Counted from the first letter of the stretch, positions 7,284-16,802 are shown. The stretch: DNA of 64,000 nucleotides from Streptosporangiaceae bacterium NEAU-GS5 (GCA_017592665.1 JAGFNW010000001.1:186001-250000), one strand, 5' to 3'. Notes: generated by a model from the sequence alone, not told the origin. Numbers and translations are program-made.

Positions 7284-9967
7284 CGCGCGCTCCCCGCGTG
7301 CGCCGGGGCCGTGACCATCCAGGGACGCGGGCCGCCGTACCGCAGCCGCAGCAGGAAGCCGAGCGCGCCGGACGAGCCGACCTGGTAGTCGACGCGGATG
7401 TCGGAGCCGGACTCGTCCGGGAGCACCAGCAGGCCGTCCAGGCGGGCGTGCCGGGCGTACAGACAGGCGGCGAGCTCTTCGGCCCACTCGCGGTAGGGCT
7501 CGTCGCCGGCGGCCTCGGCCAGGTCGAGCAGGAAGTGCCCGTTGCCCGCCAGCCCGTGGCACACGGCCGACCCCGCCGACCAGCGCGTCCGATAGACCGC
7601 CGCGGCGGCCTGCCGGGCCAGGTCGAGCGCGCCGGGATGGCCGGTCGCCTGCCACAGCCGCAGCAGGAACGTGCCGACGCCCGACGAGCCGCTGCACTGG
7701 TAGTACAGCAGGCCCGACCCCGGCGGATCGGCCCGGCCGGACCGCCAGCGCGCGCCCCACGGCCCGTGTTCGGCCGCGCCGATCAACGTCTCGCCGGCGG
7801 CCAGCGCCGCCTCCAGGCAGTCCTGCCGGTCCGCGGCGAGGGCCAGGTCGAGCAGGAAGGTGCCGACGCCGGCCGCTCCGTGCGCGAAGCCGAAATGGCT
7901 GATGCCCGCGAGAGCGGAGTCGAAGTCCTTCGGGATGGGCCAGTACACGCCGTCCTCGGCGTACTGCGCCGCGGCCAGCAGCCCGTCCGCGCAGTCGGCC
8001 GCCCGGTCGAGGAACACCTCGCGGCCCGTGGCGTGCCACAGGTGGAGCTGCGCCATCCCGGCGCCGGCCGCTCCGTGGAAGACGTCCGGATTCGGCCAGC
8101 GGACCGGCAGCGACAGGGCGATCTCGGCCGCCTCGTCGGCGAGCTCGTCGTCGCCGAGCGCGCGGGCCGCCTCCCACAGCGCCAACGCCGTGCCGGCCTG
8201 CCCGAAGTAGAGGCCGGGGAGCACCGTCGGGACCCGGGGCAGGCGGCGCTGGATCCAGCGCGCGACCCGGGCGGCGACCGGGGCCAGATCATCTCGGCCG
8301 AGGGTGTCGTGCGCCTGGACGAGCAGGGCGAGCACGCCGGCCGCGCCGTGCTGGACGTTGCTCGGCTCGGTCTCGCTTCCGAACGCGCCGCTCGGCCAGA
8401 GCCGGGCCGCGCCGTCCGTGGGGTCCGTGGGGTCCATCGTGGTGAGGATGTGCGTCAGGCCGTCCTCGATCAGCCGGTCGTACGGCACGGACCGGCCGGG
8501 AGACCCGCCTACGTCGGGTGCGGCGAGGAACGCCGAGAGCCGGTCGAGCGTCCATCGGTCCTGGATCTCCACGGCGCAGAGGCCGCGGATGGCCGGGGCG
8601 AGCCGCCGGGCCGCCGGGCGGTGCGCGCCGGCGATGTCGAGGATCAGGCCGAGGCGGTCCACGTCCGGCCGGGCCGGTTCCGCGTCCTCGGAGAGCGCGG
8701 GATTGGCTCCGGTCACGAGGTGGAAGAGGATGGCGCCCAGGGCGTAGCAGTCGGCCTCCGGCCCGGGCGCAGTGCTGGTGGGACCGTCCGAGACGTACTC
8801 CGGAGGGGCGAAGCCCGGTGTGTGAGCCGGGGTCACCCGCCGCCCCGGCGGGGCGGCCAGCTCCGGGTCTATGAGTCGCAGTTCACCGTCCGGCATGACG
8901 ATGATGTTGTTCGGGCTGAGGTCGCGGTAGACCAGCCCGCGCCGGTGGACCTCGGCGAGCAGGGCGGCGAGGCGGGCGGCCAGCGCCACGGCGCGCTCCG
9001 GCGCGAGTCCGGCGTCATCAGGCGCCTCGATCATCTGGCACTGCGCCCATTCGGTCAGCGTCATGCCGGGGAGCCGCGACTCGACCAGGAACGTGTGGTC
9101 CTCCTGGTCGAACACCTCGATCAGCTCGGCGGTCAGGCCGGACAGCGAGCGGAGGGCGGCCGCCTCCCGGCGCAGCGCGGCGCGGGCGTCCTCGCCGGTC
9201 AGCCCGGCCGCCACGTGGGCACGGGCCTGCTTGATCACGACGGTCGTGTCGCCGATCTGGTCGTAGGCGAAGTAGACGCCGCCCCGGGAGGAGTGCCGGA
9301 TGGCCTCGCGCACCACATATCGGCCGTTGAGCAGCACCGGCCGGCCGGGGACAGCGGGAGCGGGCGGCGGTTCCGGCAGCGGCGGCACGGCCCACTCCGG
9401 CGGGCAGAACCAGGGCTTGCGCACGTCGGGCACGGCCGCGCCGGACGGGTCCCGGAGGCGTACCTCCCAGGTCCCGTCATTCGTCAGGGTCGGCACGCCG
9501 CCGAAGGCGCCGAAGCGGTAGTGGACCAGCCCGCCGCGGCCGTACGGGCGGTCGGAGAGGATGGCCGGGCCGGGCAGCCCGGCCGTGATCTCGTCAAGCG
9601 CCTCCGCGACCTCGCGGAAGTGCGCGTCGTCGCGGGGATAGGCGGTGATCACCTTGCCGCACTGCGCCCGGTCGTATCGGCCGCCCGTCATCTCCGCGAT
9701 GTACGCGGCCCGGGCCGGGAACTTGAACGCGCACTCCAGCCCGGCCAGGACCATGGCGGACCGGTGCAGGACCTCGGGCGCCGACAGCGGCGTGGCGGAG
9801 ACGTGTATCTTCCAGCCCTGGACGCGACGGACGGGCTCGGGCGGGTTGGCCCGGCACCAGAAGCCGTCGTCGGCCAGGGTCCAGGCCGCGCCCCCGTGCT
9901 CGTCGAGGGTCGTCCGCACCAGGGTCTGGAACGGGAACTGCGTCGCGGACTCGGTCCTGGCGGCCAC
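7280..9967 (-). CDS. Class III/IV lanthionine synthetase (lyase-kinase-cyclase)
   Basis: Three-domain enzyme of about 895 residues. Residues 1-200 resemble the OspF/SpvC-type phospho-Ser/Thr lyase of LanKC/LanL enzymes (GWKIHVSATP near 51, GKVITAYP near 104, LSDRPYG near 138). Residues 210-500 are a protein-kinase fold with VVIK (K246), YRDLSPNN (D349) and DPE in place of DFG. The C-terminal half is a LanC-like cyclase. The zinc ligands are present: Cys in YYQCSGSSG (about 758) and Cys-His in VCHGLAGNG (about 803-804). Class III enzymes such as RamC lack these ligands and class IV LanL keeps them, so it looks class IV-like. The GTG at 9967 has AAGGGAG 6 nt upstream and fits the promoter mapped upstream; an ATG at 9991 would sit on the predicted transcription start. 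Confidence 0.92.
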   Translation of the reverse strand: MAARTESATQFPFQTLVRTTLDEHGGAAWTLADDGFWCRANPPEPVRRVQGWKIHVSATPLSAPEVLHRSAMVLAGLECAFKFPARAAYIAEMTGGRYDRAQCGKVITAYPRDDAHFREVAEALDEITAGLPGPAILSDRPYGRGGLVHYRFGAFGGVPTLTNDGTWEVRLRDPSGAAVPDVRKPWFCPPEWAVPPLPEPPPAPAVPGRPVLLNGRYVVREAIRHSSRGGVYFAYDQIGDTTVVIKQARAHVAAGLTGEDARAALRREAAALRSLSGLTAELIEVFDQEDHTFLVESRLPGMTLTEWAQCQMIEAPDDAGLAPERAVALAARLAALLAEVHRRGLVYRDLSPNNIIVMPDGELRLIDPELAAPPGRRVTPAHTPGFAPPEYVSDGPTSTAPGPEADCYALGAILFHLVTGANPALSEDAEPARPDVDRLGLILDIAGAHRPAARRLAPAIRGLCAVEIQDRWTLDRLSAFLAAPDVGGSPGRSVPYDRLIEDGLTHILTTMDPTDPTDGAARLWPSGAFGSETEPSNVQHGAAGVLALLVQAHDTLGRDDLAPVAARVARWIQRRLPRVPTVLPGLYFGQAGTALALWEAARALGDDELADEAAEIALSLPVRWPNPDVFHGAAGAGMAQLHLWHATGREVFLDRAADCADGLLAAAQYAEDGVYWPIPKDFDSALAGISHFGFAHGAAGVGTFLLDLALAADRQDCLEAALAAGETLIGAAEHGPWGARWRSGRADPPGSGLLYYQCSGSSGVGTFLLRLWQATGHPGALDLARQAAAAVYRTRWSAGSAVCHGLAGNGHFLLDLAEAAGDEPYREWAEELAACLYARHARLDGLLVLPDESGSDIRVDYQVGSSGALGFLLRLRYGGPRPWMVTAPAHAGSAR

Positions 9968-10000
9968 CTGCGTCTCCCTTCGGAAGTTCATCCGGGAGCA

Positions 10001-10065
10001 ACGGTGGCAGGCGCGATTGGCGGGCCGCTGGACGCTGACTGGTCGCCGACTGGCCGGGCTGTTGG
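10001..10065 (-). promoter_or_regulatory. Candidate SARP-dependent promoter of the lanthionine synthetase operon
   Basis: Reading toward the synthetase, heptamers occur every 11 bp: CCAACAG (10065-10059, weak), GCCAGTC (10054-10048), ACCAGTC (10043-10037), TCCAGCG (10032-10026) and GCCAATC (10021-10015), each separated by 4 bp. Eight bases after the last heptamer lies CACCGT (10006-10001), which keeps the A and final T of a TANNNT -10. This is the established SARP layout: heptamers with 4-bp spacers, the last one 8 bp before the -10. The same terminal heptamer appears before the 42-aa peptide gene. Recognition by the adjacent SARP is inferred. Confidence 0.6.
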
Positions 10066-10082
10066 TCGCGTGATCGGCAGCG

Positions 10083-12982
10083 CTATTGGTCGAGCAGCAG
10101 CAGGCCGGAGCGGATCTTCTCCACGTCGCAGTCGACGAACGCCGACTGGCCGAGTTCGTCGAGCATGGCGAGGGCGCGCCGCCACGACGCGCGGGCCGCG
10201 TCGGCGTCGCCCAGGGCCAGCTGGGTCTCGCCGAGCTTGGCCAGCGAGTCGGCCTCATAGTGGGGAACGCCGAGCTCCTGGTAGTGGCCGAGCGCGCGCT
10301 GGTAGCACGCGGCGGCCTCGGCGTAGCGGCCGAGCGCGTGGTGGATGTATCCCAGGCTGTCCCACGTGTCGGCCTCGCCCTGCCGGTCGCCGATCTCCTG
10401 ATGCAGGACGAGCGCCTGCTCGCAGCGGGCGAGCGCGAGATCGTGGTCGCCGAGGGCCGTGTGGTAGAAGCAGATCATGTTGAGCGTCGTGGCCTGGCCG
10501 GCGCGATGCCCCGCGGCCTGATAGTCCGTGTACGCCCGCTGGGCCTGGTGCAGCGCCTCGCGGTGCCGGCCCTCGCCGGCCGAGGCGTAGCTCGTGCCGA
10601 GCATGGCGTGGGCCTGGCCGACCCGGTCGCCGACCCCCGCGAACAGGTCGAAGGCGCCCGCGAAGTGCGCCTGGGCGGCGCTGAACTGGCCCAGCCGGGT
10701 GCGGGCGCGGCCGATGCCGCGGTGTGCCCGCGCCTGCGCCGTGGCGTCGGCGAGCCGCTGCGCCGCCTCGAGCGCCACCCGCTGGGTGGCCGCCCAGTCG
10801 TCCCAGTGGCCGCGCCGGTTGAAGAACTCCTCCATGGCCCAGGCCAGCTGCCAGGCGTGCGCGTCCCAATCCTGGGCGGCTGCCATCTCGATGGCGGCCA
10901 GCAGCGCGGCGTGCTCCGTGATGAACCAGGCCAGCGCGGCGCCCTGGTCGGACAGGTGCTCGGGCGTGACCCCCTCGGCCGGTCCTTCCACGGTGGGCGA
11001 TCCTGATGCGGGTTGAGCAGCAGCGTGGCCGAATGCGCCGTGTGCAGGTGGTAGTCGAGCAGGCGGCGGATGGCCGCGCGGCGCGAGGCCGCCGCCTCGG
11101 ACGCGGTCACGAGTTCGGCGGCGTACACGCGGACCAGGTCGTGCATCCGGAAGCGGCCGGGATTGGGTTCGTCGACGAGGTGGGCGTGGACCAGGTCGCC
11201 CAGCAGCGACCGCGCCTCCGCCGTGGGAACGCCGGTGAGGCTGGCCGCCGCGGCGACCGGGACGTCCGGTCCTGGATACAGCCCGAGCAGCCGGAACAGT
11301 CTCGCCACCGGTTCCGTCAGGGCCTGGTACGACATCGAGAACACGGCCCGCACGTCGCTTGCCGGATCCTCGCCCGCCAGCGCGTCCAGGGTATTGCGCG
11401 CGCCCCGCAGCTGCGCGGCCAGCTCGGCCAGGGGCACGTCGGGATCGATGGCGGCGTGCGCCGTGGCGACCGCCAGCGCGAGCGGCAGCCGCGCGCACGC
11501 GTCGATGATCTCGTGTACGGCGGCCAGCTCGGCCGCGATCCGCTCGGCGCCGAGGCGGCGGGCCATCAGCCGGCGTGAGTCGGCGCTCGGCAGCAGATCG
11601 AGCGCCAGCGGCCGGGCGCCCTCGATCGCGATCAGGCTGGTGAGCCGGTTTCTGCTGGTCACCAGCGCGAAGCAGCGGCGGGCCCCGGGCAGCAGCGGGC
11701 GCACCTGGTCGGCGTCGCGGGCGTTGTCCAAGATGAGCAGCACGCTCTTGTCGGCGAGCACGCTCCGATATAACCCGGTGAGCGCGCTCGGGGACGTCGG
11801 CATCTGCTGCGGCGGCACCCCGAGGGCGTCGAGGAATCCCTCCATCACCTCGACCGGCTTCAACGGCGCGCCGACCGGGTCGAAGCCGCGGAGGTTCACA
11901 TAGAGCTGGCCGTCGGCGAACCGGTCGCGGACCCGGTGCCCCCAGTGCACGGCGAGCGCCGTCTTCCCCACGCCGGCCATGCCGGAGATGGTGGCGATGG
12001 CGACCGGCGAGCCGCCGTCCGGCCCGGTCTCCAACAGGGCGTCGAGCCTGGTCAGCTGCTCGGCCCGGCCCGTGAAGGCGGGCACGTCGGCGGGCAGCTG
12101 CGCGGGGGTCGGGCGGCGGTGCGCCGGGACGACGGGCGCGATGGGAGCAACGGGACTCGCGGGGGCGGCGGGCGTTTCGGCGGGCGGGCTCGGGGATGGC
12201 CGGATCTCGGTGGTCCAGGCGTTGACGGGCGCCACGTCGTCGCGGAGCAGCGCGGCGTGGGCGGCGGCGAGGTCGGCGCCCGGATCGACGCCGAGTTCTT
12301 CGATGAGCCGCTCGCGCATGGCGTGGTAGGCGGCGAACGCCCGGGACCGCTGGCCGGCCGCGCCGTACGCGCGGATGAGCCTGGCCCACGCCGCCTCGTC
12401 CAGCGGCTGGCCGGCCGCGGCCTCCTCCAGGGCGAGCACGGCCTCGTCGGTGGCGCCGGTGGCCAGCATCGCCTCGCCGTACTGGGCGAGGGCCGTGCGC
12501 CGCTGCTCGGCGAGCGCCGTCACCTTGGGGTGCCCGGCCAGCGCCGGTATGTCGGCGAGCGGCGCGCCTCGCCACAGCCGCAGCGCCTCCGCGAGCAGCG
12601 CCGTGACCTGCCGGAAGTCCCCGTGCCGCTGGCTGGCCGTGGCGTTGGTGACGAGGGCGTGGAAGCGGGACAGGTCGAGATCGACCCCGGCCAGCTCCAG
12701 CGCGTAGCCGTCGCCCACCATCGGCAGGATGGTGCTGCGCGCATACGACGGACGGTCGGGCTCCAGGGCGTGGCGCAGGTGCTTGACCCTGGTCTGGATC
12801 ATGTTCGTGGCGCTGGGCGGCGGCCGTTCGCCCCACAGGGCCTGGATCAGCTCGCCCCTCGACAGCGGCTGGCCGCCCGCGAGGGCCAGCAGGCCGAGGA
12901 CCGCGCGCTGCCCCGCCGACCCGATGTCGACCGGGGCTTCGCCCCGCCATATCCTGACCGGGCCGAGTATCTGGACGCGCAT
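10083..12982 (-). pseudogene. SARP/AfsR-type regulator interrupted by a frameshift
   Basis: Regulator of about 966 residues if restored. It has an OmpR-like winged helix (about 1-95), a bacterial transcriptional activation domain (about 100-245), an NB-ARC ATPase with P-loop GMAGVGKTAL and LILDNA Walker B, and C-terminal TPRs. The reading frame shifts near 10990-11005: the first frame gives the AfsR-like LLDYHLHTAHSATLLLNPHQD and then nonsense, while the adjacent frame gives EGVTPEHLSDQGAALAWF and the TPR array to 10083. The span of 2900 nt is one base short of a multiple of three, so a single lost base explains it. This could be genuine or a sequencing error. GGGAGG 6 nt before the ATG at 12982 supports that start over 13087. 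It is the likely activator of the synthetase operon. Confidence 0.8.
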
Positions 12983-13019
12983 GCCCGCCTCCCGCCGCAC
13001 ACGATTCGCCGGTGCGGCG

Positions 13020-13062
13020 ACCAGTCGACAACCAGTCGCCTGCCAATCAAGCAGGTTAACGT
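13020..13062 (+). promoter_or_regulatory. Candidate SARP-dependent promoter of the small secreted peptide gene
   Basis: Three heptamers read on the plus strand with exact 11-bp period: ACCAGTC (13020-13026), ACCAGTC (13031-13037) and GCCAATC (13042-13048). Eight bases later is TAACGT (13057-13062), a good TANNNT -10. This matches the canonical SARP promoter geometry and has the same orientation relative to its gene as the synthetase promoter. It also lies 38-66 bp upstream of the SARP start on the other strand, so autoregulation is possible. Confidence 0.65.
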
Positions 13063-13102
13063 CAACCGACCCGAAAACAACTGACACGATCTAGGGCATC
13101 CC

Positions 13103-13231
13103 ATGACTCGACTCCGTCACGTTCTCCTGGCCATGTTGATCGTGGCCGTGGCCTCGGTCACCTCCGTCACCCTCGCCGGGGTTGGCCCCGCGTCGGCGCA
13201 GACCCCCCACTGCATGGGGTGCGAGCCCTGA
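13103..13231 (+). CDS. 42-aa secreted peptide with CxxC tail
   Basis: Small gene divergent from the SARP regulator. The product begins MTRLRH, has a hydrophobic stretch of about 20 residues (LLAMLIVAVASVTSVTLAGV) and then an AxA-type signal peptidase I site (GPASA before QTPHCMGCEP). The predicted mature part is only about 10 residues and contains Cys-x-x-Cys. AGGG lies 6 nt before the ATG, and the gene sits behind a canonical SARP promoter layout. No family is recognised. It might be a secreted signalling peptide or a component of the lanthipeptide system. Coding status rests on the signal peptide, promoter and ribosome site, not on homology. Confidence 0.6.
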   Translation: MTRLRHVLLAMLIVAVASVTSVTLAGVGPASAQTPHCMGCEP

Positions 13232-13265
13232 CGAATCTTTCAGAGAACACGTCAGAAAGAACCCG

Positions 13266-15095
13266 TCACTTCATGTGGAAGACGGGGCCGCGCGGGCGGA
13301 ACGGCAAGATCGCTCCCGCGGGCACCAGGAACGCGTGCTCGCGCCGAATGCGGAGCACGTCGCAGGCGCCATCGGTGATCACCAGGATCGGGCCGTCGGA
13401 CGGGAAGTCGGCGGCCCGCTCCAGCATCGAGATCCCCGGCTGGAGGACGGTCCCCCCGCGCCCGCGCACCCGCACCCGCCCGGCGATCTCCTCGACCGGC
13501 AGATAGCCGGCGTCGTACGGCGCGGCGTCGCAGAAGATCACCCGGGCCCGGGGGACGTCCCGGGCCATGGCGTACGAGGCGATCGCGCCGAGGGCCTTGC
13601 CCAGCAGGCGGGTGTCCATGGAGCCGGACGTGTCGAGCACCACCCCGAATGTGACCTGCCTGACCAGTTCCTCCGGCCGCACCCACCCGGGGCGCGGAAT
13701 GTCGGGCGTGGCCGACTGGCGGCGTGAGGCCCGGGCGTACGACCTGCGCCGCTCGACCGTGGGAACGTGCTCCTCGAACCAGCGGGCCAGCTCGGCATCC
13801 CACGACAACGGCGGCTGCTCCAGCGCGCGGACCGCCTCGATCAGCCCGGCAGGCACGAAGCCGCGGTCGCCCTCGTGGTAGGCGAGCCCGGCCAGCAGGC
13901 AGTTGCGGTAGTAGTCGTCGAGGTCGACGTAGTCGCGGATCGGGGTCAGCGGGTGATCGAGCACGTCCCTGCCGTCGCGCCCGCCCTGGCCGTCGCGCCC
14001 GCGCGGCGTGCCCTGCCGGCACATCCGCCGGTCACGAACGATCAGATCGTAGATCGCCTCGGCCGACATTCCCTTGAGGCTCGCGTCGTACAGCAGGCCC
14101 TCGGGCATGACGCCGACGCCCATCTCCACGAGCCACCCGTTGACCACGTAGTCGGTGGCGATGTTGAACAGGAAGGGGTTGCGCCAGCCGACCCGGTCGC
14201 CGTGCCGCAGCGCCGCGTGCAGCATCTCGTGGGCCAGCACGAACCGCCACTCTTCCTCGGTGAGCCCGGCCAGCGGGTTGACGTAGATCTCGGCCGCCTG
14301 CGCGCTCACCGCGGCGATGCTGATCTCCCAGGCCCGGGCCAGGTCGGTGTCCGCGACCAGCGTCATGCCCGCGGCCAGCGCGCCGAGCAGCGGATACGAC
14401 GAGACGAACCAGCCGAGCGCGACCTTCCACGGCGTGGGCATGCCGTCCGACAGGCCGGGCCGCGCCCCTCCGGCCACCTCGATCGCCGTCAACGCGGCGC
14501 TGGAGATCCCGGTAGCCAGCTGGGCCTGGAAGTTCGCGTCGTCGGCCGCCTTCTCGCCGCCGACCAGGAAGTCGGAGAGCTTCGACACGTGGAAGGCGGT
14601 GGGAACGCTCGACGCCCGCCACCGGGCCGCCAGGGCGAGCTCGTCCAGCGTGGCGATCTCCTCGGGCAGCTGCGGCAGGGGCCGCGGCGGCCGCCCGATC
14701 TTCACGCCCACCAGGAAGCGGTCGACCACCGCGCAGCAGGCCGCCTGGTAGGCGTAGCCGGGCGTGCGCTGGACGTGCAACCGCCACCGGTCGCGCATGA
14801 GCGGACCGAGCTCGGCCGGCGGGGCCGTACGCGGGTCGAGGTGGCCGAAGCCCGCGTGAAGCAGCAGGTGAGCGAAGACCCAGGCCCACTCGGGGCTCTC
14901 GGCGTGGCGCTTGGGGTGATGGTGGACGCCGCCATCCGGCTGGATGTACGCCCAGAAGTCGCCGGGCAGGTCGTCGTCGTCCGCCACCGTCAGGTAGACG
15001 CCGAGCGGGGCGAACAGCGGGTGGCGGTTGACGGCCTCCCACGCGTCCTCGACCTTCTTGCGCCACGGGTCGAGACGCTTCTTCTGCGGCCTCAT
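13266..15095 (-). CDS. VWA-like metallopeptidase-domain protein (DUF2201 type)
   Basis: 609-residue protein. The middle carries a zinc-metallopeptidase-like motif HEMLHAALRHGD (about residues 290-300) and downstream PFLFNIATDYVVN, typical of the putative metallopeptidase domain of DUF2201 proteins. The C-terminus is a von Willebrand A-like domain with a partial MIDAS (DTSGSM at about 500) and VITDGA. It lies 18 bp downstream of a MoxR-type AAA ATPase gene on the same strand, the usual pairing for these proteins, which are thought to act together as a chaperone-like or metal-insertion system. The real substrate is unknown. No signal peptide, so cytoplasmic. Confidence 0.88.
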   Translation of the reverse strand: MRPQKKRLDPWRKKVEDAWEAVNRHPLFAPLGVYLTVADDDDLPGDFWAYIQPDGGVHHHPKRHAESPEWAWVFAHLLLHAGFGHLDPRTAPPAELGPLMRDRWRLHVQRTPGYAYQAACCAVVDRFLVGVKIGRPPRPLPQLPEEIATLDELALAARWRASSVPTAFHVSKLSDFLVGGEKAADDANFQAQLATGISSAALTAIEVAGGARPGLSDGMPTPWKVALGWFVSSYPLLGALAAGMTLVADTDLARAWEISIAAVSAQAAEIYVNPLAGLTEEEWRFVLAHEMLHAALRHGDRVGWRNPFLFNIATDYVVNGWLVEMGVGVMPEGLLYDASLKGMSAEAIYDLIVRDRRMCRQGTPRGRDGQGGRDGRDVLDHPLTPIRDYVDLDDYYRNCLLAGLAYHEGDRGFVPAGLIEAVRALEQPPLSWDAELARWFEEHVPTVERRRSYARASRRQSATPDIPRPGWVRPEELVRQVTFGVVLDTSGSMDTRLLGKALGAIASYAMARDVPRARVIFCDAAPYDAGYLPVEEIAGRVRVRGRGGTVLQPGISMLERAADFPSDGPILVITDGACDVLRIRREHAFLVPAGAILPFRPRGPVFHMK

Positions 15096-15113
15096 GGCGA
15101 GCTCACCGCGCCC

Positions 15114-16175
15114 TCATGAACGGGCCGCCGCGAGCCGGGGCAGGTCGCGGCCGAGGTCGATCAGGAACCACGACGGCAGCGCGGGCGTGCCGTCCTCACC
15201 GGAGGCGATGACCAGCTGGGCGCACTCGAGCGAGATCTCGGCCAGCTCGATCAGCAGGGTCTTGGCGCGGTAGGCCAGCTGACGCCCGTTGGCCGGGCCG
15301 TGGTCGCGCGACTTGGGCAGCTCGCGGATGAGCCGGGCGCGCATCGTCTCGGCCAGGAAGTACAGCAGGTCGCGGTCGCTGGGGTCGCGCGGCCAGCCGG
15401 CCTCCCCCTTGAGCACCGCGTCGAGGTCGTAGGCGTGCCTGACGGTCTTCACGTAGGCGCGGAAGGCGGAGGCGTGCGTGGTGGTGAGGGTGCCGAAGGC
15501 GAGCATCGCGAGGGTCTCGTCGTCGATGCCGTCGCCGTAGGAGTGCATGGCGTCCGACAGCATGTGCCAGCCGCGCGGGCTCGAGAACGGCTCCTCGGTC
15601 TTCGGCGGGGCGCTCCACAGGTGGTCGGGGCGCTGGACCAGGTAGTCGACGACCCACGGGTGGATCCCGTTGCCGGCCGCCCACGCCAGCCAGTCGGCCG
15701 CCGACGCCCGGAGGTGGACGTGAATCATCCTGTTGACCAACGCGGACGGCATGGGCCTGGCGAGCGCGCCGTCCGTGGCCCGGTTTCCGGCGCCGATCAC
15801 GACCGAGCCCTCGGGCAGCTCGTACGTGCCGATCCTGCGGTCGAGGATCAGCGAGTAGAACGCCTTCTGCACCTCGGGCGAGGAGGCGTTCAGCTCGTCG
15901 AGGAACAGGCAGTAGGGCTCGGGCCTGGCGATGGACTCGGGCGGGGCGAACCGGCTGCGGTCTCCCACGATCTGCGGCACCCCGATGAGGTCTTCGGGCG
16001 CGAGCTGGGTGCCGAGCAGCGTGACGCACTCGAGCCCGAGCGACTCGGCGAATCCGCGGACCAGCGAGCTCTTGCCGATGCCCGGAGCCCCCCACAGGAA
16101 GACCGGGCGCACGACGGCCACGTGCAGCAGCACCTCCGGCAGCTGCACGGGCGTCACGGTCACAACGGCCTGCAC
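15114..16175 (-). CDS. MoxR-family AAA ATPase
   Basis: 353-residue AAA+ ATPase. It has Walker A GAPGIGKSS (about residue 30), Walker B LFLDELNAS (about 92) and a sensor-1 region VVIGAGNRATDGAL with the following arginine finger segment, as in the MoxR/RavA group. It precedes the VWA-metallopeptidase gene by 18 bp and is presumably its partner ATPase. The reading frame opens at a GTG at 16175 with GGGAGG directly upstream, although the spacing is tight and a GTG four codons later could be used instead. The family is confident; the specific cellular role is not known. Confidence 0.88.
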   Translation of the reverse strand: MQAVVTVTPVQLPEVLLHVAVVRPVFLWGAPGIGKSSLVRGFAESLGLECVTLLGTQLAPEDLIGVPQIVGDRSRFAPPESIARPEPYCLFLDELNASSPEVQKAFYSLILDRRIGTYELPEGSVVIGAGNRATDGALARPMPSALVNRMIHVHLRASAADWLAWAAGNGIHPWVVDYLVQRPDHLWSAPPKTEEPFSSPRGWHMLSDAMHSYGDGIDDETLAMLAFGTLTTTHASAFRAYVKTVRHAYDLDAVLKGEAGWPRDPSDRDLLYFLAETMRARLIRELPKSRDHGPANGRQLAYRAKTLLIELAEISLECAQLVIASGEDGTPALPSWFLIDLGRDLPRLAAARS

Positions 16176-16194
16176 GCCTCCCAGAATCCGGGGT

Positions 16195-16802
16195 TCACAC
16201 TCGGTTTGTCACTCGGATTACCGCTCCGGACGCGAGCAGGTACTGCGCGGCGATGTAGGTGATCATCACGAGCAGGGCGTCGCCCCAGACCTGGACGTCG
16301 GCCAGCCGCAGCGCGATCAACGTGTCGGAGAGCAGGAACAACGCGCCGCCGAAGCCGGTCCGCGTGCCATACCAGGAGGAGGTCGCGGCCGTGCCGGTGA
16401 GCAGCAGTGAGTAGGCCGCGACCGGCACCTGGAGGTCACCGAGACGCGACCAGAGCAGAACGATCAGGACAGCCCAGATCACGCCGTAGATCAGCGTGAC
16501 ACCCCAGCGCGGCCGCGTGGAGCGGGCGAAGAAGGTCACGTAACAGACGTGGGCCAGCGCGAAACAGCCCATCCCGGCGATGAACAGGCCGTCGAACTCC
16601 AGCGCCACGTCTCCGGCGGCCGAGGCCAGCAGCGCCGCGATCACCCATCGCGGGCCGCGACGCGCCCAGACCCACACCGCCAGCAGCGGCATGAGCAGCA
16701 CCTTCGTGCCGAACTGGAGAGGGCCGAGATCGGCCGCGATGGCGATCAGGTGGAGGGCGGCCACCGCCCAGAACGCCCCGCGGATCGAATTCACCGTGGT
16801 CT

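Noticed and set aside
9968-9991. ATG at 9991 as start of the lanthionine synthetase
   Set aside because: No Shine-Dalgarno, and it coincides with the predicted transcription start; the GTG at 9967 has AAGGGAG at good spacing.
7262-10483. Very long plus-strand open frame of more than 1,000 codons opposite the lanthionine synthetase
   Set aside because: It is the antisense shadow of a high-GC gene; its translation is Arg/Gly/Pro/His-rich with no motif, while the minus strand has complete domains.
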